Below are positions 42,001-45,990 of a stretch of 64,000 bases of DNA, piece by piece (position 1 is the stretch's first letter; every line of letters begins with the position of its first letter). The DNA is taken from contig BDDC01000125.1 of the NCBI GenBank assembly GCA_001662425.1, forward strand, positions 35,751 through 99,750, in the 5' to 3' direction. The notes beneath the pieces are model-generated. The model had not been told where the DNA came from, did no database searches, and worked only from the letters and a program-made list of their open reading frames with translations. Origin of the DNA: Chlamydomonas sphaeroides. Lineage: Eukaryota > Chlorophyta > Chlorophyceae > Chlamydomonadales > Chlamydomonadaceae. The translations under genes were made by a program, and so were the position numbers.

Positions 42001-44422
42001 GCGACGGAGGCATCTGGCGCCCCATCCGCTTCCCCGAGAACGGCACCATTGTCGACTTCTCGATGCTGGAGGACCCCGCCTACGGCTTTGCTGCTTTCGA
42101 CTGGAACCCGGTAAGGCCAAGCCCACGCTCCGTGTACAAGTCGGATAAGTAAGCGACACCCGACTGCATGACCGAACGCACCGAGCACCATGCATGCTTG
42201 TTCGCTTCGTGTGTCACTCCTCAGCGTTCCACGCTCACCTCGGACGGCGACTACCTGGTCCGGTTCGCGGTGTACTGCGACGCGCTGGTGGGCGGCGGCA
42301 GCGACACCCGGTTCGAGGGCGAGCCCATCCGGCTGCTGCTCGATCTCAAGGANNNNNNNNNNTGTCACCAACTCGCTGAGTCCCACCATGGCCTACCTGC
42401 CGGGTAAGGAGGCAGCCGGGACAGGCGAGGCAGGCGGCAGGGCAGATGCACTCCTGGCACGAACAATGCGACGGAGGAGGAGGAGCGGAAGCGCGGCCGG
42501 CGGCAGCAGGTCCTGGTGCCCTGGTGCCGTCTAAACATGGTGTTCACGTTCTAGCCGCAGCTGTGGTGGTCCGCCTTTCAACTCGGTCGCCCTGCTCCTT
42601 GCCGGTTGCGCGTAGGCGACGAGATTTCCATAACCTTCAATGAGCCCCTGGACGTGAGTATGCCGGCAGGAGGCGGCTGGGGCTGCACAGCTGTGCCCCC
42701 AGGACTTAGCCGTCCTGCCACGTGCTGCTCGCTCCCATCCCTCCGTCCGCTGCTCTCCATTGCCCTGCCCATGACACTTCCTTACCGCAGTGCCGTAAAC
42801 CCTTTTCGTTTTACTGGCTGGGATACCACTCCAATGCCACTACCAACAGCAGCTTCAACGACCAGACCGGAGGTGGGGGGGCCGGTTGTGCTTGGCAGCG
42901 GCTGCTCGGCTAACGATGTCCGCTGCACAGCCTATCTAGGCAATACGCGTCAACTCCGCCCCGATAAATCCAATGCCCCTGCCGTGCCCCCGCCAGGCGC
43001 ACTGCTCTCCTCTTGCGAGGGCCGCACCGTGTCGGTGGCGTGGGACCCCTACAACCGCCCCGGCGCGCTGACCAACAACCGACAGGTCACGCTGCAGCTC
43101 TTCAATGTGCAGGACCTGGGCGGCAACGCGGTGCGCCGCCCCGTCAACATCACCTTCTTCACAGGCACCCTGGCGCCAAACGTAAGGCCACAGGCAGGCA
43201 GCACGCACTTCTCTACGCCCAGAGGCTAGAGTTCGCTGATTTGCCGCATAGGGGCGCCGGAGGGCACTGCACCCTCAAGCTTCTGCTGCCCCTACATGCC
43301 GCCGTTGCCCTCAGACGTCCATCAACCTCAACGTTGCCCTGGGGCCGCTGCCCACCACAAGCCGCCGCCTGCTTTTTGCCGACGAGAGGAACAACCTGCC
43401 TTTGCAGCTGCGGGCTCAGGTGAGCTGCCACGCGGAGTCAAGCGCCAACGCAGCGGAGCTCCCGGGCTGTGGCCGTGTCTTGCATAACCCCTGCCCAACC
43501 CACTCATGCCATATCCAGATGGCATTCCGTGACTACACGGAGGACGAATTTGCGGAGTCCGTTCTGGCTCGCATTGAGGGGAAGCGGCGCCTGCTGTCCG
43601 ACGTGACAGAGCTAGCAGCCACGTGTCTGGGCCTGGACCAGGAGGACCCCGCAGTCATCGCCACGGACATGGTACAAGACGACGACCTGCACGCCATGGT
43701 GCGATGGGTGCCTACCTGGTCGAGCGACGTATGCCGGTCCCAGTTCCACTCCCAGCAATAATCGTGGTCCCGGTCCCGTTCCCGAGCATCAATGGCTGTG
43801 GCCTTTGCCCTAAACCTTTCCTCGTGTGCTATGCCCCTTTCCGCCCGCTGCCATCCAGCTGGTGGAGTTCCACGCCCTGCCCGATGCAGCCGGTGGCGCC
43901 GACTCGCTGGCGGTTGCATCGCGCCTGGCCGCTGCCCTGCGCGACCCCTCCTCCTGCATGCGCAGCCGCCTCACGGAGCAGTACGCGGATGTATGGCGCA
44001 TTTTCTCGTACCAGCACGTGGACGAGCAGCTGCGTGGCGCCGTCACGGAGCAGCAGCTGGCGGCGGCTCGGCAGGAGGCCGCCGCCGCCGCGGCGCAGCT
44101 GGGCCTCCCCCTCATGTGGAGCCAGCAGCTGGCGGCGTTGACTGCTGCGTACGAGGCCCAGAAAAGCACGGCGCTCCCAGCATCACCTGATGATGCCGCA
44201 GCGGCAAAGCCGCGTCGCCTGGCCAACGGGGCTGGTGGCAATGGCTCCGCTGGGAATGGTGTTCTGCCTTGGCTTCGCCGCAGCCCATACCTGGGCATCG
44301 TGTCGGCCCTGCTGGCCGGTAATGCGCTGGCGCTGGCCGTGGTGGGAGCTATCTGGTCGCTGCGCCGCCGCGCCAAGCGCGCGGGCGGCGGTGATGCGGG
44401 GTTGGTGCTGGCCCGGGGCTGA
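1..44422 (+). CDS. giant multi-CTLD type I membrane protein, 5' partial
   Basis: One gene of about 150 exons (median near 85 nt), in phase from about 1.3 kb to a TGA at 44,420-44,422; the start lies left of the window. Visible coding is roughly 17 kb, about 5,600 residues. Order: CPxG repeats, about 16 C-type-lectin-like domains mixed with PAN-like and CPxG units, a CGDG/ECDEGG Cys-rich repeat, a large conserved module (LILRDPPG, GTPMF, ENGT), one transmembrane helix, basic tail. EPN and WND motifs suggest Ca-dependent sugar binding at the cell surface; that is inference. Phase agrees across the boundary between lectin part and C-terminal module (26,452 to 27,118), which supports one gene. 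Junctions I could not reconcile are near 108/1,281, 4,305/4,395, 4,927/5,074, 7,566/7,787, 15.4-15.5 kb, 16,095/16,156 and 20.6-21.9 kb. Introns over 300 bp lie at 109-1,280, 6,856-7,199, 9,727-10,606, 12,103-12,428, 12,863-13,222, 13,280-13,624, 24,525-24,876, 26,453-27,117, 34,210-34,589 and 37,965-38,367. A split into several genes remains possible. Confidence 0.8.
18..2452 (+). other. exons encoding first CPxG repeat block
   Basis: Coding exons 18-108, 1,281-1,489, 1,599-1,791 and 1,941-2,452. The last three join in phase; the link from 108 to 1,281 does not, so an exon may be missing. The translation contains several copies of a loose unit: a Cys, then Pro-x-Gly, then hydrophobic residues and Gly, followed some tens of residues later by another Cys (CPDGQWVTGVFG, CPAGVAAVVG, CPEGSKVVSALAV, CPLGVAGL). 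The fourth exon is 512 nt, the longest but one of the gene. I do not recognise a named family; a beta-rich extracellular repeat is my guess from the alternating hydrophobic pattern. Confidence 0.6.
669..886. repeat. 54-bp direct repeats with an inverted copy, in an intron
   Basis: AGGCCGCAGATTACGG occurs exactly at 780-795 and 834-849, 54 bp apart, each followed by a similar TGTTTGCA...CCGTAAA.(T/G)CGGGATGCA stretch; a weaker unit precedes at about 715-774. The exact reverse complement lies at 698-713, so the array could fold into a hairpin. TTACGG/CCGTAA words recur to about 1,080. Confidence 0.85.
2614..3571 (+). other. exons encoding CTLD-1 (EPN type)
   Basis: Exons 2,614-2,666, 2,772-2,814, 2,942-3,032, 3,168-3,268, 3,342-3,428 and a 10-nt micro-exon 3,562-3,571, all in phase. 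Landmarks of a C-type lectin fold appear in order: YDVLLDWGQARSFCRAQGG (first helix and Cys), LWIGAYR (WIGL motif), GEPND, EDCAEMV, YWLDRAC and RPLC. The EPN triplet is the known signature for mannose/glucose-type binding; the partner WND is WLD here, which keeps the Asp but loses the Asn. Calcium-dependent sugar binding is therefore plausible but not certain. Confidence 0.8.
3709..5490 (+). other. exons encoding linker, truncated CTLD-2 and CTLD-3
   Basis: Exons 3,709-3,799 (Ser/Pro linker), 4,005-4,305, 4,395-4,487, 4,738-4,927, 5,074-5,209 and the start of 5,471-5,664. CTLD-2 begins YDVPLTWDEALAFCSRRGG and reaches VWTGLRN but then runs into the start of the next domain, so it looks like half a fold. 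CTLD-3 shows ARGWCQANGGDLAAFE, SAWIGLSRE and closes with SFGFICE. No EPN or QPD triplet was seen in either. The junctions at 4,305/4,395 and 4,927/5,074 do not match in phase as drawn. Confidence 0.6.
4975..5033. repeat. GCTA tetranucleotide tracts in an intron
   Basis: Two short runs of GCTAGCTAGCTA are separated by about 35 bp (AATACTGCCAAACATGG). They lie between two CTLD-3 exons. Confidence 0.7.
5471..6396 (+). other. exons encoding CTLD-4
   Basis: Exons 5,471-5,664, 5,822-5,889, 6,023-6,189 and 6,346-6,396 join in phase. Landmarks: SWKVAADRCAGLGATLAYFE, VHIGLRR, GAFQWVNGRP, NQPNG, EDCAAL and GAYLCMYN. The position normally holding EPN reads QPN, so classic mannose-type binding is less likely. 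The first exon is shared: it closes CTLD-3 and opens CTLD-4, so exon borders do not follow domain borders. Confidence 0.75.
6550..6855 (+). other. exons encoding CTLD-5 fragment
   Basis: Exons 6,550-6,622 and 6,817-6,855 join in phase. They give WGYSDGTPVVWDQQPGD and a short tail ending AWTVPG. This matches only the middle of a lectin fold (W.Y.DGTP...W); no N-terminal helix with the first Cys was found in the preceding 150 bp. It is either a decayed domain or one whose first exon I failed to see. A longer reading of the first exon to about 6,689, which would add a Cys, is also open. Confidence 0.5.
7200..7566 (+). other. exons encoding PAN/apple-like domain
   Basis: Exons 7,200-7,357 and 7,492-7,566 join in phase. 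The Cys pattern (CNAFSS..., SACCATCAATANCVYW, TCSLHSLFGGNGYTSG) is that of small PAN/apple-type domains common in algal surface proteins: paired Cys near a helix, then CxxC spacing and a Gly-rich end. PAN domains bind protein or carbohydrate partners. The assignment rests on the Cys and Gly pattern only. Confidence 0.6.
7787..7912 (+). other. exon encoding CTLD-like closing segment
   Basis: The frame reads SDCVAMEQ, then LRFVPLRCGFRLPVACRR, and joins in phase to the next exon at 8,086. A Cys-x-x-Met, then two Cys about 8 residues apart near the end, resembles the closing strands of a lectin fold without its front half. The acceptor is uncertain: sites at 7,749-7,757 or 7,786 both give the frame but neither matches the phase of the exon ending at 7,566. 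Confidence 0.45.
8086..9532 (+). other. exons encoding CTLD-6
   Basis: Exons 8,086-8,186, 8,342-8,408, 8,518-8,673, 9,004-9,119, 9,306-9,388 and 9,510-9,532 all join in phase. Landmarks: APAAQEMCAVLGGTLLEP, YHIGLSDRG, TWQWNSGSRLG, TGEPTND, DEDCAVA, WSSEPCRF and SRPLCQR. The EPN position reads EPT and WND reads WSS, so canonical calcium ligands are mostly lost. Confidence 0.75.
8716..8789. repeat. short AT-rich repeat in an intron
   Basis: GTAATATATAG / GTAATATACAG / GTTATATATTT words recur within 75 bp, inside the intron between 8,673 and 9,004. Confidence 0.6.
9642..11287 (+). other. exons encoding CTLD-7, incomplete
   Basis: Exons 9,642-9,726, 10,607-10,705, 10,758-10,883 and the first part of 11,127-11,408 join in phase. 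The frame shows ARRARCQAQGGNLAWFDN, then MLGTWFG and FRWSES, the front half of a lectin fold. The expected EPN, CA and closing Cys are absent; instead the frame passes directly into a CPPGSFVRGIQA repeat inside the same exon. The intron 9,727-10,606 holds a degenerate repeat block. Confidence 0.6.
9727..10560. repeat. degenerate repeat block in a long intron
   Basis: Lower GC than its flanks. Near-copies include CATCCGGGCCCTGACTTTGG (from about 9,973) and CATCTGGCCCCCAACTTTGG (from about 10,070), and GTATCAATATGTAATTGAC (about 9,952) versus GTGTCAATGTGTAATTGAC (about 10,180). It looks like a decayed non-autonomous element or minisatellite; no open frame of note. Confidence 0.6.
11288..13875 (+). 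other. exons encoding second CPxG repeat block
   Basis: Exons end of 11,127-11,408, then 11,598-11,668, 11,803-11,871, 12,053-12,102, 12,429-12,550, 12,786-12,862, 13,223-13,279, 13,625-13,679 and 13,842-13,875, all in phase. Units include CPPGSFVRGIQARA, LRMQCSN, WRYCNASD, SIRLICRSG, CDPGYYLCGFSV and SLNLRCCK. The spacing repeats the logic of the first block: Cys-x-x-Gly-x-x-hydrophobic-x-Gly, then a strand ending in Cys. The family is unnamed to me. Confidence 0.6.
14068..14547 (+). other. exons with vWA-like fragment
   Basis: Exons 14,068-14,256 and 14,411-14,547. The frame gives VVIVLTDGVLDRGAES and later ITYMALGF. A hydrophobic strand ending in T-D-G, then a helix and a strand ending in Gly-hydrophobic, is the usual second half of a von Willebrand A fold, but the DxSxS metal site that should precede it is not present. 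The reading is weak; the fragment may be chance resemblance. Confidence 0.4.
14728..16170 (+). other. exons encoding CTLD-8 and short CTLD-9
   Basis: Exons 14,728-14,776, 14,891-14,917 (27 nt), 15,114-15,226, a segment from 15,339, one ending at 15,625, then 15,732-15,780, 15,938-15,971, 16,034-16,095 and the start of 16,156-16,302. CTLD-8: WALASNWCKAHSAVLAP and VSQWTQG. CTLD-9: VPWRYTTEDLVQFQSWGSAQ, GGELSFAIG, then FICRRPL. Two exon layouts are possible between 15,339 and 15,560: read-through, or an intron with donor near 15,395 and acceptor near 15,529. Both domains lack EPN. Confidence 0.55.
16156..17127 (+). other. exons encoding CTLD-10
   Basis: Exons 16,156-16,302, 16,463-16,619, 16,785-16,967 and 17,041-17,127 join in phase. 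Landmarks: MTWEQARVFCSRRGSILASV, TRIWLGSKF, TWEWLDTTPWGYTRGG, TELCLMW, VDCDRVAYPLC. EPN is absent. The first exon closes CTLD-9 and carries a short Pro/Thr linker. The exon at 17,041 ends in a new CPPG motif that continues at 17,356. Confidence 0.75.
17356..18303 (+). other. exons encoding CPxG unit and PAN/WSC-like Cys unit
   Basis: Exons 17,356-17,478, 17,617-17,786, 17,930-18,024 and 18,158-18,303 join in phase (the 17,127/17,356 link also fits). The first completes a CPPG...GTVLTGVQGVV repeat. The next two read CRRDWSLPREEG, IDMCMDACRVASS and NCRCARAL. A DxCxxxC helix followed by a Cys-x-Cys strand recalls WSC or PAN domains, which bind glycans or proteins; I cannot decide between them. 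The last exon is unassigned. Confidence 0.5.
18501..19152 (+). other. exons encoding CTLD-11
   Basis: Exons 18,501-18,598, 18,692-18,849 and 18,959-19,152 join in phase. This is the most regular lectin fold of the gene: DWNGAQRLCTLHGGHLAVLE, SIWVGLYL, YRWVDGTAL, SNCGTLRL, ARGCDNEFAFICE. The loop that should carry EPN and WND reads WAPSN and VVARGC, so it may bind protein rather than sugar. Confidence 0.8.
19462..20402 (+). other. exons encoding CTLD-12 and SPPPP linker
   Basis: Exons 19,462-19,586, 19,753-19,896 and 20,043-20,402 join in phase. CTLD-12 shows LTSWHDALRVCRYT, SGVWTAMSQD, TGFCGGLVRR and LAFACKTGR, again without EPN. The last exon then runs through LPPSPPPPSPPPAGSPTP at about 20,273-20,325, a hydroxyproline-glycoprotein type linker typical of volvocine wall and matrix proteins, before opening CTLD-13. 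Confidence 0.75.
20326..22640 (+). other. exons encoding CTLD-13 (EPN and WND) with helical insertion
   Basis: Exons end of 20,043-20,402, then 20,522-20,624, about 20,916-20,982, 21,086-21,154, 21,450-21,496, possibly 21,691-21,708, 21,871-21,946, 22,040-22,124, 22,366-22,395 and the start of 22,604-22,723. Landmarks: AKARCETFGGRLAEFA, GEGEPNNYNGNEYCAE, IWNDLNWC, LPYMCM. Both EPN and WND are present, so this is the best candidate for a calcium-dependent mannose-type sugar site. About 60 residues rich in helix formers (EDELFRQWIRDAFGH onward) sit between CAE and WND, where about 20 are usual. Joins at 20.6-20.9 and 21.5-21.9 kb are unsettled. Confidence 0.65.
23215..23295. repeat. 9-bp minisatellite in an intron
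   Basis: Degenerate repeats of a GCCGCCATT-like 9-mer lie just downstream of the exon ending at 23,181. Confidence 0.6.
23420..23443. repeat. (TGCG)n microsatellite in an intron
   Basis: Five to six uninterrupted GTGC units stand 40 bp before the exon at 23,483. Confidence 0.85.
23941..25582 (+). other. exons encoding CTLD-15 and PAPAP linker
   Basis: Exons end of 23,869-23,966, a 16-nt micro-exon 24,094-24,109, 24,245-24,334, 24,465-24,524, 24,877-25,049, 25,278-25,385 and 25,525-25,582 join in phase. Landmarks: SWGRARETCRTLNQGELATF, EIHIGITD, DCAAIRL, WVAGNCGTPRQFLCE. The last exon encodes TPIAPAPAPAPAPIP, a Pro/Ala linker between lectin domains. Confidence 0.7.
25716..26452 (+). other. 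exons encoding CTLD-16
   Basis: Exons 25,716-25,818, 25,972-26,125 and 26,276-26,452 join in phase. Landmarks: NWTQARAQIMCQL, LATIFNAED, NLWLAFGDF, PAACGYLD, RRMAVLCMSP. This is the last lectin-like domain. The exon ends with one leftover base that pairs with the two bases opening the exon at 27,118, so the reading frame crosses the AT-rich intron intact. Confidence 0.7.
26609..27020. mobile_element. AT-rich insert flanked by a 9-bp direct repeat
   Basis: About 410 bp of strongly AT-rich sequence interrupts GC-rich intron DNA. ATGCACGCA stands at 26,600-26,608 and again at 27,021-27,029, as a target-site duplication would. The minus strand holds an open frame of about 110 codons (26,888 to 26,555), with sensible composition such as SEDYDNAMWLQFSTLN and YTKYNYGLAGTGTLASKLF, running out of the insert at its left edge. 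No terminal inverted repeats were seen. The source could be organellar DNA, a virus or a transposon fragment; I do not recognise the protein. Confidence 0.55.
27118..27986 (+). other. exons encoding Cys-rich CGDG/ECDEGG repeat
   Basis: Exons 27,118-about 27,290, 27,353-27,506, 27,687-27,707 (21 nt) and 27,844-27,986. The first gives VEVAEVSGDGLPDLMVG then a Cys-rich stretch. The next three join to TCGDGIPIW...ECDEGGQGN...CSPGC. CGDG followed by E-C-D-(D/E)-G-x-x-N and C-xx-C is the known pattern of the DUF4215/Myxococcus Cys-rich repeat family of secreted proteins. It marks the border between the lectin part and the C-terminal module. Confidence 0.65.
28260..33168 (+). other. exons encoding N-terminal half of conserved C-terminal module
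   Basis: About 22 exons from 28,260-28,341 to 33,103-33,168, nearly all in phase. Recurrent features are beta-rich stretches with potential N-glycosylation sites (NGTS, NATT, NSTI), paired Cys and Gly/Asp turns, for example WTVGSACESSVSITRAL, CLSQLIRLTASA and CSVKNRGCTLPVTL. Segments 29,918-30,099 and 30,686-30,855 look like beta-sandwich units (LTARLLGSPYVVSTTADDSG, FLVVAGIGAYARL). From memory, large extracellular proteins of other protists and bacteria carry a module of this order; I could not check it. Confidence 0.6.
33321..34209 (+). other. exons encoding LILRDPPG segment
   Basis: Exons 33,321-33,482, 33,591-33,669, 33,848-33,939 and 34,161-34,209 join in phase. The frame runs TAYSTPLSVIASSVGW, GTGYIEIPIPVPLLILRDPP, GDGSYAKLESS. 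The RDPPG(G/D)GSY motif is, as far as I remember, a hallmark of a family of very large predicted surface proteins in diverse eukaryotes and some bacteria. The claim of family membership needs a profile search. Confidence 0.6.
34590..39178 (+). other. exons encoding helical and mixed segment
   Basis: About 19 exons, from 34,590-34,666 to 39,096-39,178, all in phase. Exon 34,921-35,208 (288 nt) encodes a long Lys/Ala/Leu amphipathic stretch (KAAAVKGLQVLKTALTKEG and on). Later parts show GGGGDMILAPTFAIMFILQ, SVWHIKNVMLPELTKKL and HDDRNIQAYEGRG. Very short exons occur: 36,989-37,017 (29 nt) and 37,652-37,688 (37 nt). Two introns have GC donors (38,480 CAG/GCAAGA and 38,738 CAG/GCAAGG). No known domain recognised. 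Confidence 0.6.
38215..38246. repeat. GATGCGGTT minisatellite in an intron
   Basis: Three to four copies of a 9-mer, within the 403-bp intron before the exon at 38,368. Confidence 0.85.
39303..42653 (+). other. exons encoding GTPMF / ENGT segment
   Basis: About 17 exons from 39,303-39,541 to 42,616-42,653, in phase apart from the assembly gap. Landmarks: VSVTFKDKDVGDQFLVKM then AFGTPMFELMAG, KCPYEPGTQQRE, LRENGTV, RFPENGTIVDF, LTSDGDYLVRFAVYCD, and GDEISITFNEPLD, which resembles the Ig-like calcium-free strand of bacterial adhesion repeats. The GDQF to GTPMF join needs a GC-AG intron (donor AAG/GCACGT at 40,199). Likely extracellular beta domains. Confidence 0.6.
42353..42362. other. assembly gap (10 N) inside an exon
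   Basis: The gap falls within exon 42,225-42,403. Frames on both sides are clear (RLLLDLK before, TNSLSPTMAYLPG after) but 10 N would shift the frame by one base, so the true gap length is not 10. Confidence 0.95.
42791..43698 (+). other. exons encoding membrane-proximal ectodomain
   Basis: Exons 42,791-42,872, 42,997-43,181, 43,315-43,419 and 43,519-43,698 join in phase. The frame gives FSFYWLGYHSNATTNSS, SCEGRTVSVAWDP, QVTLQLFNVQDLGGNAVRRP and NLNVALGPLP, another beta-rich unit with N-glycosylation sites. The last exon (FRDYTEDEFAESVLARIEGK) is acidic and probably helical, leading toward the membrane. Confidence 0.65.
43859..44422 (+). other. last exon: stalk, transmembrane helix and cytoplasmic tail
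   Basis: A single 564-nt exon after acceptor CCATCCAG. It encodes an Ala-rich helical stalk (QQLAAARQEAAAAAAQLG), then a hydrophobic stretch YLGIVSALLAGNALALAVVG followed by AIWSLRRRAKRAGGG and the stop. A single helix followed by Arg/Lys fits type I topology with a tail of about 25 residues. No kinase, ITAM-like or endocytic motif was seen in the tail. Confidence 0.8.
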
Positions 44423-44438
44423 CCAGGGGGGCCCCTGG
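44423..44438. other. perfect GC-rich palindrome after the stop codon
   Basis: CCAGGGGGGCCCCTGG follows the giant gene's TGA directly. It could form a hairpin at the start of the 3' untranslated region. Confidence 0.5.
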
Positions 44439-45990
44439 GGCTGACGCAAGCAGCCCCTGCATGCATCAGCCTCATGCAGAGATGATAGCACCACATAGCT
44501 CGACATACCTTGCTTGTGATATCTAGCCAGCAGCGGCTGCTCATAGCGCCGCATGCAGCGCTGTTGCCGCGTGCACTGTACATAACGTGGTTGCGTGCTC
44601 GCTCCTGATCCCACGCGTGCTCGTGTGCGTAGGTCCTGATTATTTTGCTTCGCGTCTCGATGCATGTATATGCGCAATCGGTGCCCCATCGTCATGCTCG
44701 GCTTTCGGCACTTTCAATTGCTCCCCCGCCCGCAACCAGCGAGAAGTTGGGGCTGTTGCTCGAACGCTGTAGCCGGAAGGCCCTCCTGTTTCGGAGCGCT
44801 GGCACCATAGTAAATCGTCTCTGAAGTGCAGATCGTGTCATCTCCGGCTAGCTTGCTCGCTGAATGAGCTGTCGATTTGTGCCGCTGCCTGCTGGCAAAG
44901 GCGTGGCCTGACGGCCTTCACATAGTTATGTATTGCGTGTCCGTACGTGTCTGCTTGGGTCACGGTGTGGACCACGCACCCAAGAACGTGCTCCCGCCGG
45001 CTTAGTTTGGGGTGCTTTGTGCGCGTCTGGCGCCGGAAGAGTGTTTGTGCATATGGGTATACGGACTTCCGAGTGCATACTAGCTGCGTCCGGGCACGTC
45101 AGTCGCCTCGCCAGGCTGCATGTGCGTGGAATCCTTGCTTGCAACCAACCGCAACATGTGGCATCGCTTTGCGCCCGGCGGCCTTACTTGCAGCACGCGT
45201 CATGTCACGTCCCAATCCGCACGTCCCAACCCACCGCACGTCAGCCTTGACTCTCCAACAAGCGCATCTCCCGGCGCACATCCCCAGCAGGGGTTGTACA
45301 GTAAGTTAAAACATAGCCCGAGGCGTTGCAGGGAGAGCTGACATTGCACACGGCCCGACCCCAGGCAGGGACACCAGCCGTGCAACGCGCGTCCTGAGCC
45401 ACCTCCCGGACCTGCGTACCGCCGCCCAACTGCATCCAGTCGGCTGCCAGCCCGCGCAGAATCAACGTCGGCCGCAGATCGCAACACCAGATCACAAGAG
45501 GACCGTTGGTTAGTTCGGGCATTCGACTCGCGGCACCTCCGCCCGGCGCTGTCTCGGGTTAGTTCCCACAGGAGCCACACGGCCCCAACTTCCGACCAGC
45601 TGCTCGCGTTGCTTGCCACCACTCATGCATGCGAGCCCAAGCCTTCTCACCTGCCGCAGTACGCACGCACGGATCCTATCGGTCCCATTGCGCATATCTT
45701 AAAGAAGACTAAGAGCTCCATTTATGCACTCAGAAGAGAGCCTGAAGCCATGAATAAGCCTAACGCGCACAATCCGTGCGCACAGCCGGCACGTCGTCAA
45801 CCGCCAACGACATCTCTAACGGCCTACTAGTCATCTAGGGGACTAGCACTTCTAGACTCTTGTTGAGCGGTCCATGCACTCAGGACGCATCAACCTCCTA
45901 GAAGCGCACCAACGTCCAACTACCCAACGTCCAACTACCCAACGCGCAACAAGTCGCGATGTGCTAGTAGCCCTACATGGCATCTAGTGA
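44439..45990. other. intergenic stretch between convergent genes
   Basis: Contains the 3' ends of the giant gene and of the Pro-rich protein gene. I see short direct repeats near 45,905-45,945 (CAACGTCCAACTACC twice) but no gene, RNA gene or TGTAA poly(A) signal that I can support. Confidence 0.5.
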
